Shown here one piece after another: positions 13,546 through 23,997 of a stretch of 64,000 nucleotides of DNA. Source of the stretch: Okapia johnstoni. Lineage: Eukaryota; Chordata; Mammalia; Artiodactyla; Giraffidae. The notes beneath the pieces were generated by a model that was given only the letters and a program-made list of their open reading frames with translations, had not been told where the DNA came from and did no database searches. The stretch is from assembly GCA_024291935.2 (NCBI GenBank), contig CM044308.1, forward strand, positions 125,158,501-125,222,500. The letters run 5' to 3'. Made by a program: the position numbers and the translations under genes. Positions within the stretch are counted from its first letter, which is position 1. Each line of letters starts with the position of its first letter.

Positions 13546-13760
13546 GTACAATGCAGTGGTTTAAAAAAAACCTGACTCTGCCAGGTTTGAATCCCAGCTC
13601 AACCACTTACAGACAAGTTATTAAATCTTTCTGTTCCAAAAGTTCTTTATCTGTGAAATGGAGATTATTTTGAGAGTTGAGTCAATACATTAAAAAATAG
13701 TTAATGTTGATAACAGAGGTAAATAACTATGATAACGTTGATACTCAGTTGATAACTCAG
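13546..13760 (+). repeat. MIR SINE
   Basis: Contains MIR landmarks in order: 'tttgaatcccagctcaacca', 'cttacagacaagttat' and 'tatctgtgaaatggagatta'. Diverged and without sharp ends. Confidence 0.8.
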
Positions 13761-13908
13761 TCATTGTTAGCAGTAGTCATACGTGAATACATTGAGATTT
13801 TTTTAAGTCAGAGTCCTCCATTTCTTTTGGCCTTAATCTGTGGAAATTCATCTCTATTTACTTACCAAAAAACATCATGAGAATAAACAGTACAGAGATA
13901 TTAAATAT

Positions 13909-15511
13909 TCAGTTCAGTCGCTCAGTCGTGTCCGACTCTTTGCAACCCCAGGAACCACAGCATGCCAGGCCTCCCTGTCCATCACTAACTTCCTGAGTCC
14001 ACCCAAACCCATGTCCATCGAGTTGATGATGCCATCCAGCCATCTCATCTTCTGTCGTCCCCTTCTCCTCTTGCCCTCAATCTTTCCCAGCATCAGGGTC
14101 TTTTCTAATGAGTCAACTCTTCGCATCAGGTGGCCAAAGTATTGGAGTTTCAGCTTCAACATCAGTCCTCCCAATGAACACCCAGGACTGATCTCCTTTA
14201 GGATGGACTGGTTGAATCTCCTTGCAGTCCAAGGGACTCTCAAGAGTCTTCTCTAACACCACAGTTCAAAAGCATCAATTCTTCGGCGCTCAGCTTTCTT
14301 CACCGTCCAACTCTCACATCCATACATGACCACTGGAAAAACCATAGCCTTGACTAGATGGGCCTTTGTTGGCAAAGTAATGTCTCTGCTTTTAAATATG
14401 CTGTCTAGGTTGGTCATAACTTTCCTTTCAAGGAGTAAGCGTCTTTTAATTTCATGGCTGCAATCACCATCAGCAGTGATTTTGGAGCCCAGAAAAATAA
14501 AGTCAGCCACTGTTTCCACTGTTTCCCCATCTCTTTGCCATGAAGTGATGGGACCGGATGCCATGATCTGAGTTTTCTGAATGTTGAGCTTTAAGCCAAC
14601 TTTTTCACTCTCCTCTTGCACTTTCATCAAGAGGCTCTTTAGTTCTTCTTCACTTTCTGCCATAAGGGTGGTATCATCTGCATATCTGAGGTTATTGATA
14701 TTTCTCCCAGCAATCTTGATTCCAGCTTGTGCTTCCTCCAGCCCAGCGTTTCTCATGATGTACTCTGCATATAAGTTAAATAAGCAGGGTGACAATATAC
14801 AGCCTTGACGTACTCCTTTTCCTATTTGGAACCAGTCTGTTGTTCCATGTCCAGTTCTAACTGTTGCTTCCTGACCTGCATACAGGTTTCTCAAGAGGCA
14901 GGTCAGGTGGTCTGGTATTCCCATCTCTTTCAGAATTTTCCACAGTTTATTGTGATCCACACAGTCAAAGGCTTTGTCATAGTCAATAAAGCAGAAATAG
15001 ATGTTTTTCTGGTACTCTCTTGCTTTTTCAATGATCCAACAGATGTTGGCCATTTGATCTCTGGTTCCTCTGCCTTCTCTAAAACCAGCTTGAACATCTG
15101 GAAGTTCATCGTTCATGTACTGCTGAAGCCTGGCTTGGAGAATTTTAAGCATTACTTTACTAGCGTGTGAGATGAGTGCAATTGTGTGGTAGTTTGAGCA
15201 TTCTTTGGCATTGCCTTTCTTTGGGATTGGAATGAAAACTGACCTTTTCCAGTCCTGTGGCCACTGCTGAGTTCTCCATATTTGCTAGCATATTGAGTGC
15301 AGCACTTTCACAGCATCATCTTTTAGGATTTGAAATAGCTCAACTGGAATTCCATCACCTCCACTAGCTTTGTTCATAGTGATGCTTTCTAAGGCCCACT
15401 TGATTTCACATTCCAGGATGTCTGGCTCTAGGTGAGTGATCACACCATTGTGATTGTCTGGGTCGTGAAGAAATTTTTTGTGCAGTTCTTCTGTGTATTC
15501 TTGCCACCTCT
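13909..15511 (-). mobile_element. BovB LINE, RT frame with one internal stop
   Basis: A minus-strand BovB fragment, about 1.6 kb. Read on the minus strand, one frame runs from 15152 to 13914 and is broken only by a TAG at 14255-14253, at a place where the copy at 4579-5878 has TGG. The frame includes motif A (FIDYDKAFD), the RQGCILSP region and the catalytic YADD. The 5' end, with the endonuclease, is missing. It forms an inverted pair with the plus-strand copy at 4579-5878, the two flanking the kinase exon. Confidence 0.95.
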
Positions 15512-16129
15512 CAAATACAAATTTCTGTCTCTTATTTAAAATCTAATTTATTCATTCCAGAGACATTTATATGTGTATATGTGTCAAGCCCTCTGCCAAA
15601 CAGAGGAACTACAAGGAAAATCAGATACAGTTCCTGATAAAGAGCTAATAGTTCAGTGTGTGAAATAGATAAGAATCAGATGAGAACAGCTCAGCATGAA
15701 AAGTACCTGGATCGAAGTTTTCCTGGGGTACTTCCCAGAGTACTTGGGAAAGGGCCAACCTAGAAACTGTTGGGAAGGTGACCCTTGAACCATCCTGAAG
15801 AACAAACAGAAGACAGTTATTCCACATGGAGGAGAAGGATGAGCAGAGGGCAAAGACACAGAGGCTGAAGAGATCTTAGGGTATTTGGTGAACAATTGTT
15901 TGGTGTTGCTGGAACTTGGGGGAAGGCGATGCAAGGCAGGCAGGGGCCAGGGCAAGATAGGCTAAGGAGCCTGGATGTGTTCTTAGGCACTTAGGAGCAG
16001 CAGAAGGATTTCAAGCAGGGATGTGCTTGAGGAAGGCCATTCTGATTGCAGTGATGGAATGGAGTTGGACAGAGTTGGAACTAGGAGGGTGAATGAGAGC
16101 AGACTGTGGCAATTGTAAATAACAGAGGA
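15512..16129. other. Probable old dispersed repeat, family not named
   Basis: The stretch contains phrases such as 'ggatttcaagcagggatgtg' and a segment like 'gccattctgattgcagtgatgga' that are common in an old mammalian repeat. The segment 53140-53760 shows the same layout. I cannot assign a family with confidence. The right part is cut by the mariner insertion at 16132. Confidence 0.4.
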
Positions 16130-16131
16130 TA

Positions 16132-17398
16132 TTAGTTTGGTGCAAACATAATTGAAATTTTGGACCATGAATTTTAAATCATTATAACTAGGCTCAAACA
16201 CATCTTTATTAATCAAAACAGGAACCATTACAGTCAACACATTTTTGCTAATGAGGAATAAGTTTGTATATTCCTGGATCATAAAAATCTGCTTTGGGAT
16301 TTGATGAACTCTTAGAAAGCTGTTTTCTGCCTCCTGATGGTTGTGGAAGCATTTTCCCTGAGAAAAGTTGTCAAGATGCTTAAAGAAGTGGTAGTTGGTT
16401 GGTGAGAGGTCAGGTGAAATGGTGGATGAAGCAAAACTTCGTAGCCCAATTCATTCAACTTTTGAAGCATTGGTTATGTGATGTGCAGTCAGATGTTGTT
16501 GTGCAGAATTGGCCCCTTTCTGGTGACCAATGTCGGCTGCAGGCATTGCAGTTTTCAGTGCATCTCCTTTATACGCTGAGTATACTTCTCAGATGTAATG
16601 GTTTTGCCAGGATTCAGGAAGCTGTAGGGGATCAGACCAGCAGCAGACCACCAAACAGTGACCATGACCTTTTTTGGGGGTACAAGTTTAGCTTTGAGAA
16701 GTACTTTGGAGCTTCTTCTCAGTCCTGTCACTAAGCTGGTCATCATGAAATCCTCTTTCTGTCACATATCACAATCCGATAGAGAAATGGTTTGTTGTTG
16801 TTGTGTAGAATAAGTGAAGATGATATTTCAAAATGATGGTTTTTTTTGATTCCTGGTCAGCTCATGAGGCACCCACTTGTCAAGCTTTCTCACCTTTCCA
16901 ATTTGCTTTAAATGCACAATGACCATACAATGGTCAATGTTGAAGTTCTTCAGCAACTTCTCACGTAGTTATAAGAGGATTAGCTTTGGTGATTGCTCTC
17001 AGTTGGTCATTGTGAACTTCCCATGGCTGACCACCGCACTCCTCATCTTCAAGGCTCTCGTCTCCTTTGCAAAACGTCTTGACCAACCACTGCAGTAAAT
17101 GTTCATTAGCAGTTCCTGGGCTAAATGCATTGTTGATGTTGCAAGTTGTCTTTGCTGCTTTATGACCCATTTTGAACTTGAATAAGAAAATCACTTGAAT
17201 TTGCTTTTTGTCTACATCATTTCCCCAGTCTAAAATAATATAGATAGCAGGTAATGTCATTAGCAAAAAAAAAAATAAAGTAAGAAATTGTGCATTTAAA
17301 TGATGTATAACCTAACCACATTTGTTTAAGAATGTATTCGAATATAAAATGGCAAACTTCAACGATGCAAAACCACAATTACTTTTGCATCAACCTAA
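16132..17398 (-). mobile_element. Mariner DNA transposon (Hsmar1-like), dead
   Basis: A 1,267-bp element with terminal inverted repeats: ttagtttggtgcaaacataa on the left, and on the right the reverse complement of ttaggttgatgcaaaagtaa. It is flanked by TA at 16130-16131 and 17399-17400, the mariner target. The minus strand encodes transposase remnants: KMGHKAAKTTCNINNAFSPG and CKGDESLEDEE (N-terminal DNA-binding part, near 17190-17050), and VMVTVWWSAAGLIPYSFLNP (near 16670-16610). Stops and frameshifts separate them. In the catalytic region the HDN motif appears as HNN followed by stops, so the DD34D triad is broken. The family is Hsmar1-related (established); the ruminant subfamily name was not checked. 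Confidence 0.93.
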
Positions 17399-17400
17399 TA

Positions 17401-18031
17401 TGATAATAGTATCATCAGTACTTAGTGAATTGGAGAATTGGTGAATTGGAGAGAGATTAGGGAAAGAGAGTAGTGTTACAGGGTCTACCTGAATTGGGCT
17501 CCTTCCCTGGTTCAGACTGCAATCAAATAGAAACTGCAAGACACTGAGAGACAAAGACAAGTAAAAAGGCTTTGCTTCCTCTTTATATCCTATCAGATGC
17601 CCTACACAGCCCATGCTATGCTGTGTACTTACAGATTTACACAAAGGTTCTAGCTTTCTGCCCAAAGAAGGGTTCTGCAATAGTCCAGACAGTGCTGGGC
17701 TCCTCAGCTGCATAGACTTGCTTAGTTTTGAGAGTTAACGCAGAAAAATGAGAACTATAGCCTATAGGGTGGACATGTTTTACTGTTCCTACAAAGGCAG
17801 GGAATGTTCTGTCCACTTTAGTACTTTCCCAAGAGGAGAGAAAAGTTGGTATTTTTAGGGGGCTGTGGAACAGAAGGCAGAAGAAGGCAGAAGGCAAGAT
17901 GGGAAAGAATTGGACAGGTGAGGTAAGGATCTTCTAAAGAAGGAGGCATTGAAAACACAGAGAAGGTAACAGAAGAAGCACAAGGAAGGAGGATCAAGCA
18001 CCTAAGAGAAAGATTGACCTTAGAAAACACA
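17401..18031. other. Intron sequence, nothing recognised
   Basis: No exon or repeat is supported. The last bases contain the target sequence of the L1 that follows. Confidence 0.55.
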
Positions 18032-18051
18032 TCTAGGTTGGACTTGTAAAA

Positions 18052-19393
18052 GAATGAAACTAGAACACTTTCTAACACCATACACAAAAATAAATTCAAA
18101 ATGGATTAAAGATCTAAACGTAAGACCAGAAACTATAAAACTCCTAGAGGAAAACATAGGCAAAACACTCTCCGACATAAACTACAGCAGGATCCTCTAT
18201 GACCTACCTCCCAGAATATTGGAAATAAAAGCAAAAATAAACAAATGGGACCTAATTAAACTTAAAAGCTTTTTCACAACAAAGGAAACTATAAGGAAGG
18301 TGAAAAGACAGCCTTCAGAATGGGAGAAAATAATAGCAAACGAAGCAACAGACAAACAATTAATCTCAAAAATATATAAGCAACTCCTGCAGCTCAAGTC
18401 CAGAAAAATAAACAACCCAATCAAAAAGTGGGCCAAAGAACTAAACAGATACTTCTCCAAAGAAGACATACAGATGGCTAACAAACACATGAAAAGATGC
18501 TCAACATCACTCATTATCAGAGAAATGCAAATCAAAACCACAATGAGGTACCATTTTACGCTTGTCAGAATGGCTGCTATCCAAAAGACTACAAGAAATA
18601 AATGCTGGAGAGGGTGTGGAGAAAAGGGAACCCTCTTAACGCTGTTGGTGGGAATGCAATCTAGTACAGCCACTATGGATAACAGCGTGGAGATTCCTCA
18701 GAAAACTGGAAATAGAACTGCCATATGACCCAGCAATCCCACTGCTGGGCATACACACTGAGGAAACCAAAATTGAAAGAGACACATGTACCCCAATGTT
18801 CATCGCAGCACTGTTTATAATAGCCAGGACATGGAAGCAGCCTAGATGCCCATCAGGAGATGAATGGATAAGGAAGCTGTGGTGTATATACACAGTGGAA
18901 TATTACTCAGCCATTAAAAAGAATACATTTGAACCAGTTCTAATGAGGTGGATGAAGCTGGAGCCTATTATAGAGAGTTAAGTAAGCCAGACAGCAAAAC
19001 ACCAATACAGTATACTAACTCATATATATGGTATTGAGTTAATCGGTAAAGATAACCCTGTATGCGAGACATCAAAAGAGACACAGATAAATAGAACAGT
19101 ATTATGGACTCTGTGGGAGAGGGCGAGGGCAGGATGATATGGGAGAATGGCATGGAAGCATGTAAATTATCATATGTGAAACAAATCGCCAGTCCAGGTT
19201 CGATGCATGATACAGGGTGCTCGGGGCTGGTGCACCGGGATGACCCAGAGGGATGGGATGAGGAGGGAGGTGGGAGGTGGGTTCTGGAAGGGGAAAACAT
19301 GTACACCCATGGTGGATTCATGTCAATGTATGGCAAAACAAATACAATATTGTAAAGTTAAAAAATAGATAAACTAATTAAAAAAAAAAAAAA
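18052..19393 (+). mobile_element. 5'-truncated L1 with perfect 20-bp target duplication
   Basis: This is the 3' end of an L1: the C-terminal part of ORF2, the 3' UTR and a poly(A) tail (about 19380-19393). A perfect repeat, agaaaacacatctaggttgg, at 18032-18051 and 19394-19413 marks the insertion by target-primed reverse transcription. ORF2 is open from 18054 to about 18637 (including [20 protein letters not shown] and [10 protein letters not shown]), then shifts frame; the correct frame resumes at 18796 with [20 protein letters not shown]. The RT and endonuclease are absent. The intact target duplication points to a fairly young insertion. Confidence 0.95.
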
Positions 19394-19413
19394 AGAAAAC
19401 ACATCTAGGTTGG

Positions 19414-20237
19414 GAAAGACACAGAAAGGTTATGTGATACCCAGAAAATGTGAAGGGCAGGGGGAAGAGGAGATGCTATGAGGAAATTGATGTTGTACGG
19501 CCTTTAGCTTTCCAAAAAAGTAAGCAAAGTGGTCTCAAAGTTGGGAATGGGCTGTGGACTCCAGGGAAGTGTTAAATCTTTGAAACAGCCAATATGATGA
19601 CTTTGATAAAGAGTTTATTAAAGATTAATATAACTATTGCTCAATAGCACAGAAAACCAGGTGGAACTTCATCAAATAGCAATGTATTTTAGTGGAATTA
19701 ATCAGTGTTTAAGATAATGCATGTAGAGCATTCAGGAGACCATTTGGCATTAGAACCTCTGAAAAATTGTACCATTAACACTGTCACCTTTTCCGTCTAT
19801 CATCTCTAGCAATTCTTAGGCACAGGAGCGGAAGGAGACAAAGCAGATACTGTGGTCTTCTTCAGGTTGGAGACTGGCTTGGATGGACATTATGGGTGGA
19901 CATGGGGGCAAAAGAATCTGAGTAGGAGTGTATATATAAGTGTATCCCACACTTTTGGGAGTGTGGAAGAGAAGTGAAGCCAGAGTGGTTTATTGACATT
20001 GAACATTCATCTGGGTCCGGGGACTGGCAGTTACAATGAAGACAAAGAGTAGATGCGGTGAAAGGATGGTGAGAAAAGAGATTGTAGAACTGAGTTCTCA
20101 GGAAACTTTGAGAGATTACTAGGAACTAGTCACAGCACAATTTTGGACAACTTCAGTAGAGGAGAAATAAAAATTTTTAAAGAATCAACAAAGAGGACTC
20201 TTGAAATCACAATGTGAAAAGAATTAACAAAGTGATT
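19414..20237. other. Intron sequence, nothing recognised
   Basis: No coding or RNA gene is seen. Confidence 0.55.
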
Positions 20238-20832
20238 GGTTCAGTTTGGCCACTCAGTCCTGTCCAACTCTTTGTGACCCCATGCACTACAGCACGCCAG
20301 GCCTCCCTGTCAATCACCAACTCCCGGAGTTTACTCAAACTCATGTCCACTGAGTTGGTGATGCCATCCAGCCATCTCATTCTCTGTCGTCCCCTTCTCC
20401 TCCACCTTCATTTTTTCCCAGCATCAGGGTCTTTTCAAATGAGTCAGTTCTTCACATCGGGTGGCCAAAGGATTGGAGTTTCAGCTTCAGCCCTTCCAAT
20501 GAATATTCAGGACTTATTTCCTTTAGGATGGGCTGGTTGGATTTCTTTGCTGTCCAAGGGACTCTCAAGAATCCTCCAACAGTTCAAAATCAGTTTAAAA
20601 GCATCAATTCTTTGGCACTCAGCTTTCTTCATAGTCCAACTTTCACATCCATACATGACTACTGGAAAAACCATAGCTTTAACTAGACAGACTTTGTTGC
20701 CAAAGTAATGTCTCTGCTTTTTAATAAGTGGTCTAGGTTGGTCATAACTTTTTTTCCAAGGAGCAAACGTCTTTTAATTTCATGGCTGCAGTCACCATCT
20801 GCAGTGATTTTGGAGCCCCCCAAAATAAAGTC
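20238..20832 (-). mobile_element. BovB LINE 3' fragment
   Basis: About 0.6 kb of the BovB 3' end, minus strand. Matches include a segment like 'ctgccatccagccatctcat' and 'catacatgactactggaaaa'. Frame breaks and a local insertion near 20580-20600 disrupt coding. Confidence 0.92.
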
Positions 20833-21329
20833 CCAGCTCTTGTCTCAATGATGAGATAGTGTTGACTTCCAAATTTTTTAAATTAAAATCAAGACAAGAA
20901 CAATGTATTCAATACCTAGAAGGGGGGCAGGTCTGCAAAAGACTAGTCAAGTGCAGTAGTGAGAAGGGGGGAAAGAATAGAACAAGGAGTGACTGGTAGG
21001 GTATGGTAAAACCAAAGCCTGGTATCAGGAGAAGGAGTAGAGAGAAAGGAAAATGGGGGACAAGTGCTGGAGAAGATGACACAAGAGTGTAATGTGAACT
21101 TTTTAAAAGAGAGAGACTGGTCAGGGAGAACAATGGATGGAAAAAGGCAGAGGGGAGCAAGGAGGAGGCTCCTTTTCCCTATTCCCTCACTGTAAGTGTA
21201 TAGAAGGTGGGGGAGGGGCAAACAGGAATGTTATAGGGAAATGGTCCATTTCAGCTGTGATGAGGAAATAGATGAGTATTCAGGAGTGAGGTTAGGAATC
21301 ATGGGGGGCTTATTCACAATAGAGCAGAA
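20833..21329. other. Purine-rich intron sequence
   Basis: G/A-rich on the plus strand; no exon or repeat named. Confidence 0.5.
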
Positions 21330-21960
21330 GCTGTACTGTATATTGTCAACTGAAAAAAAAATGTACAACCTAAAAATTGAGAGTTATGTTTTACTTGATG
21401 GACAAAACTGAAGACTTAAGCCTGGGATACATCTCAGATAACTCTGGGGAACTGCTCCAAAGAGGCAAGGTGGGGATCCAGGATATGTAGAAGTTTTTTT
21501 CTTTTTCTTTTTTGCAGTGAAGACCAAATGGTCAGAACACCCAAAGATTATAGTTAATTAAAGAAAACCAGATATCTCAAGTTAAGGAATTTAGCACTTC
21601 TCTATGTATGGGAAGATACAAGATTGTGGGCCCCCTGGAATCATTCCTTTGATATGCACCTTAGCTATCTGGGGCCAGCATCCTGTGCTTTCCCATCCTG
21701 TGTCTCCTCGGGGTGCACCATCCAGGGTGGCTGGAGCAGTTGACTGCTAAATGGCAGGTATCAGGCATCCAGTTTCCATCCTGAATTCCCTCAGAGCTCA
21801 CCATCAGTGAGGTTGAAATGTGATGGCTTGATGGCTGCAACATCCTTTGTTCACTGATGGCAGGCAGTATTTTTCATTCACAGAATAAAAAAAGGGCTTA
21901 AGTGGTGAGGCCCCAGGTGCTCTCTCCTGGTCTAAGCATTCTAGCTCTTCCGAATGGTAC
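21330..21960. repeat. Possible LTR fragment, family unsure
   Basis: The block from about 'gagcagaagctgtactgtat' to 'tggcaggcagtatttttcat' reads like a dispersed retroviral LTR. No internal viral gene is present. This is a pattern impression only; ends and orientation are not defined. Confidence 0.35.
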
Positions 21961-22921
21961 AGTTTTGGGGGACAGCTAGACTGATCCATTCCCATTTCAC
22001 ATTATGTATATGAGGCACCTATGGAGAAGTGATGTTGTACTATATGAGATTTGATACCAATTCTTGATGCTGATTAAATGAGTGAAACTGTTGGAATTTA
22101 AGTTTTTCCAGTAATTTATAAGTTTGCTGTAGCATATGTTGAATTCAGGAACAGTAGAGAGGTTATGTATCCAAGGCTGACTCTCTCTTGAAGGAGGTTA
22201 AACAACCCTGATATTCCATGAACAACAGTTTAGAGCTACATTTTTACTTAACCTGTCAGGGGTGCTGTGAAACAATTTGGCCATTTGGCCATTTTCAGTC
22301 ATTTCTTTGACTTTCAAAAGGACTTTTTCCCCAAATCACTTTTGGAAATCCCTAAATTCATCAATATCATCCGGTGTGTCCTGTCACTATCAAAATTAGA
22401 GAAGACATGAATTTTAAAAAAACACTTCAAAAAGGTTAGTGGGAGAAGAGTAAAAACCACTGTCTACAGTGGGAGTGGAGGCAGGGAAAGCAATGGTTGG
22501 CTGTGCTGTGACCTGACCCTTTCCCACCTCCCAACCTCCCATTGTGGATTCAACTTCTGGCCTCAGGAAAATTGCAAAATCCAGCATGTTGTTCCTTCCC
22601 CAGTGGGTGGTTTGGGATTAGCTGAAACCACAAATGTTAAACCCTCAAATGCCAAGGGTCTACTATCAAGTATTACTTGGTAGAGCAATTAAGTTTCTGG
22701 TTGTTTCCTGCGCTGTTTAATGGATTTTGATTATACCCTTGCAGTTTGCCTAAGGCTTTAAAACAATGATTAAAACAATGGCCTCAGCTTTTCTGATTTC
22801 TTTTCAAACAGCAGCAATGACCTTTAAAAACAGATATTTACTTCACTGCTTAAATGCTGAGCTTTTCCCAGTAAGTCTTACTCACTCGCTTCCCCTTTTA
22901 CCTGTAAACGTGTAAAGCCCC
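21961..22921. other. Intron sequence, nothing recognised
   Basis: No exon, RNA gene or secure repeat is seen. Confidence 0.5.
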
Positions 22922-23003
22922 AATATATATATATACACATATACATATAATATATATATGTATGTATATACACACACACTCATACACATATACATATACA
23001 CTA
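22922..23003. repeat. (TA)/(CA) compound microsatellite
   Basis: Alternating TA and CA/TG dinucleotides over about 80 bp. Likely variable in length. Confidence 0.95.
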
Positions 23004-23117
23004 TTGGCTTCTTGGACTCCTATGTAAAGCATGAATTTTGAATGATTACTTCATCAAGTGCTGAAGATGATTAACAAATAGGAGGTTAAGGATTTTCCTA
23101 ACAGACAAGAAACAAAT

Positions 23118-23492
23118 CTATACCATAAAGAAGACTGAGCACCAAAGAATTGATGCTTTTGAACTGTGACTCTTGAGACTTCCTTGGACTGCAAGGAGAA
23201 CAAACAAGTCAATTCTAAAGGAAATCAGTCCTGAATATTCATTGGAAGGACTGATGCTGAAGCTCCAATACTTTTCTACTTGACGCAAAGAGCCAACTTA
23301 TTAGAAAAGACCCTGATGGTGGGAAAGATTGAAGGCAGGAGGAGAAGGACACGGCAGAGGATGAGATGGTTGGATGGCATCACCAACTCAATGGACATGA
23401 GTTTGAGCAAGCTTTGGGAGATGGTGAAGGACAGGGAAGCTTGCCATGCTGCAGTCCATGGGGTTGCAAAGAGTCAGACACGACTGAACAAC
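23118..23492 (+). mobile_element. BovB 3' fragment, diverged
   Basis: Carries the BovB 3' end, from the region just after the YGCESW-type segment to 'gagtcagacacgactgaaca'. A deletion near 23168 removes part of the motif around ELWCWRR. It is more diverged than the long copies in the window, suggesting an older insertion. Confidence 0.88.
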
Positions 23493-23832
23493 ATATCTGT
23501 CTCTATCTGTCTATAAATAAGTGAATTGATGTTTAATTTTCTGCTGCTGTCACTGATTCCTACTGCCTGGAGAAGGTAACTATATCAAATTCATTTAATA
23601 TAATTGATAAGGTGCTGATTTATTGGAATTATGGTCAAAACTATGTTTAAATGAAAAAATGGGGAGATACTTTAGAGATTTCCACCCAACTAATTCTTGT
23701 ATTATTTAATCTGTGTATTATAATGTTTATTTGATAGATATGAGCTTAAATTTCAGATCAGGATAGAACCAATGTACTTAAAGTTATCTAGGTGGTAACT
23801 TCATTCATATTTGGCTCTCAGTAGGACGATAT

Positions 23833-23997
23833 TGGGCTTCCCAGATGACTCAGTGGTAAAGAATCCGCCTGCCAAGCAGGAGACTTGGGTTCCATCCCTG
23901 GGCCAGGAATATCCCCTGGAGAAGGAAATGACAACCCACTCCAGTACTCTTGTCTGGGAAATTTGGTGGACAGAGGACCATGGTGGGCTGTAGTCCA
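23833..23997 (+). repeat. Bov-tA SINE
   Basis: A tRNA-derived head ('gactcagtggtaaagaatcc', a segment like 'ggttccatccctggg') is joined to the BovB-derived body starting 'ctggagaaggaaatgacaac'. It abuts the BovB copy that begins at 23998. Confidence 0.9.
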
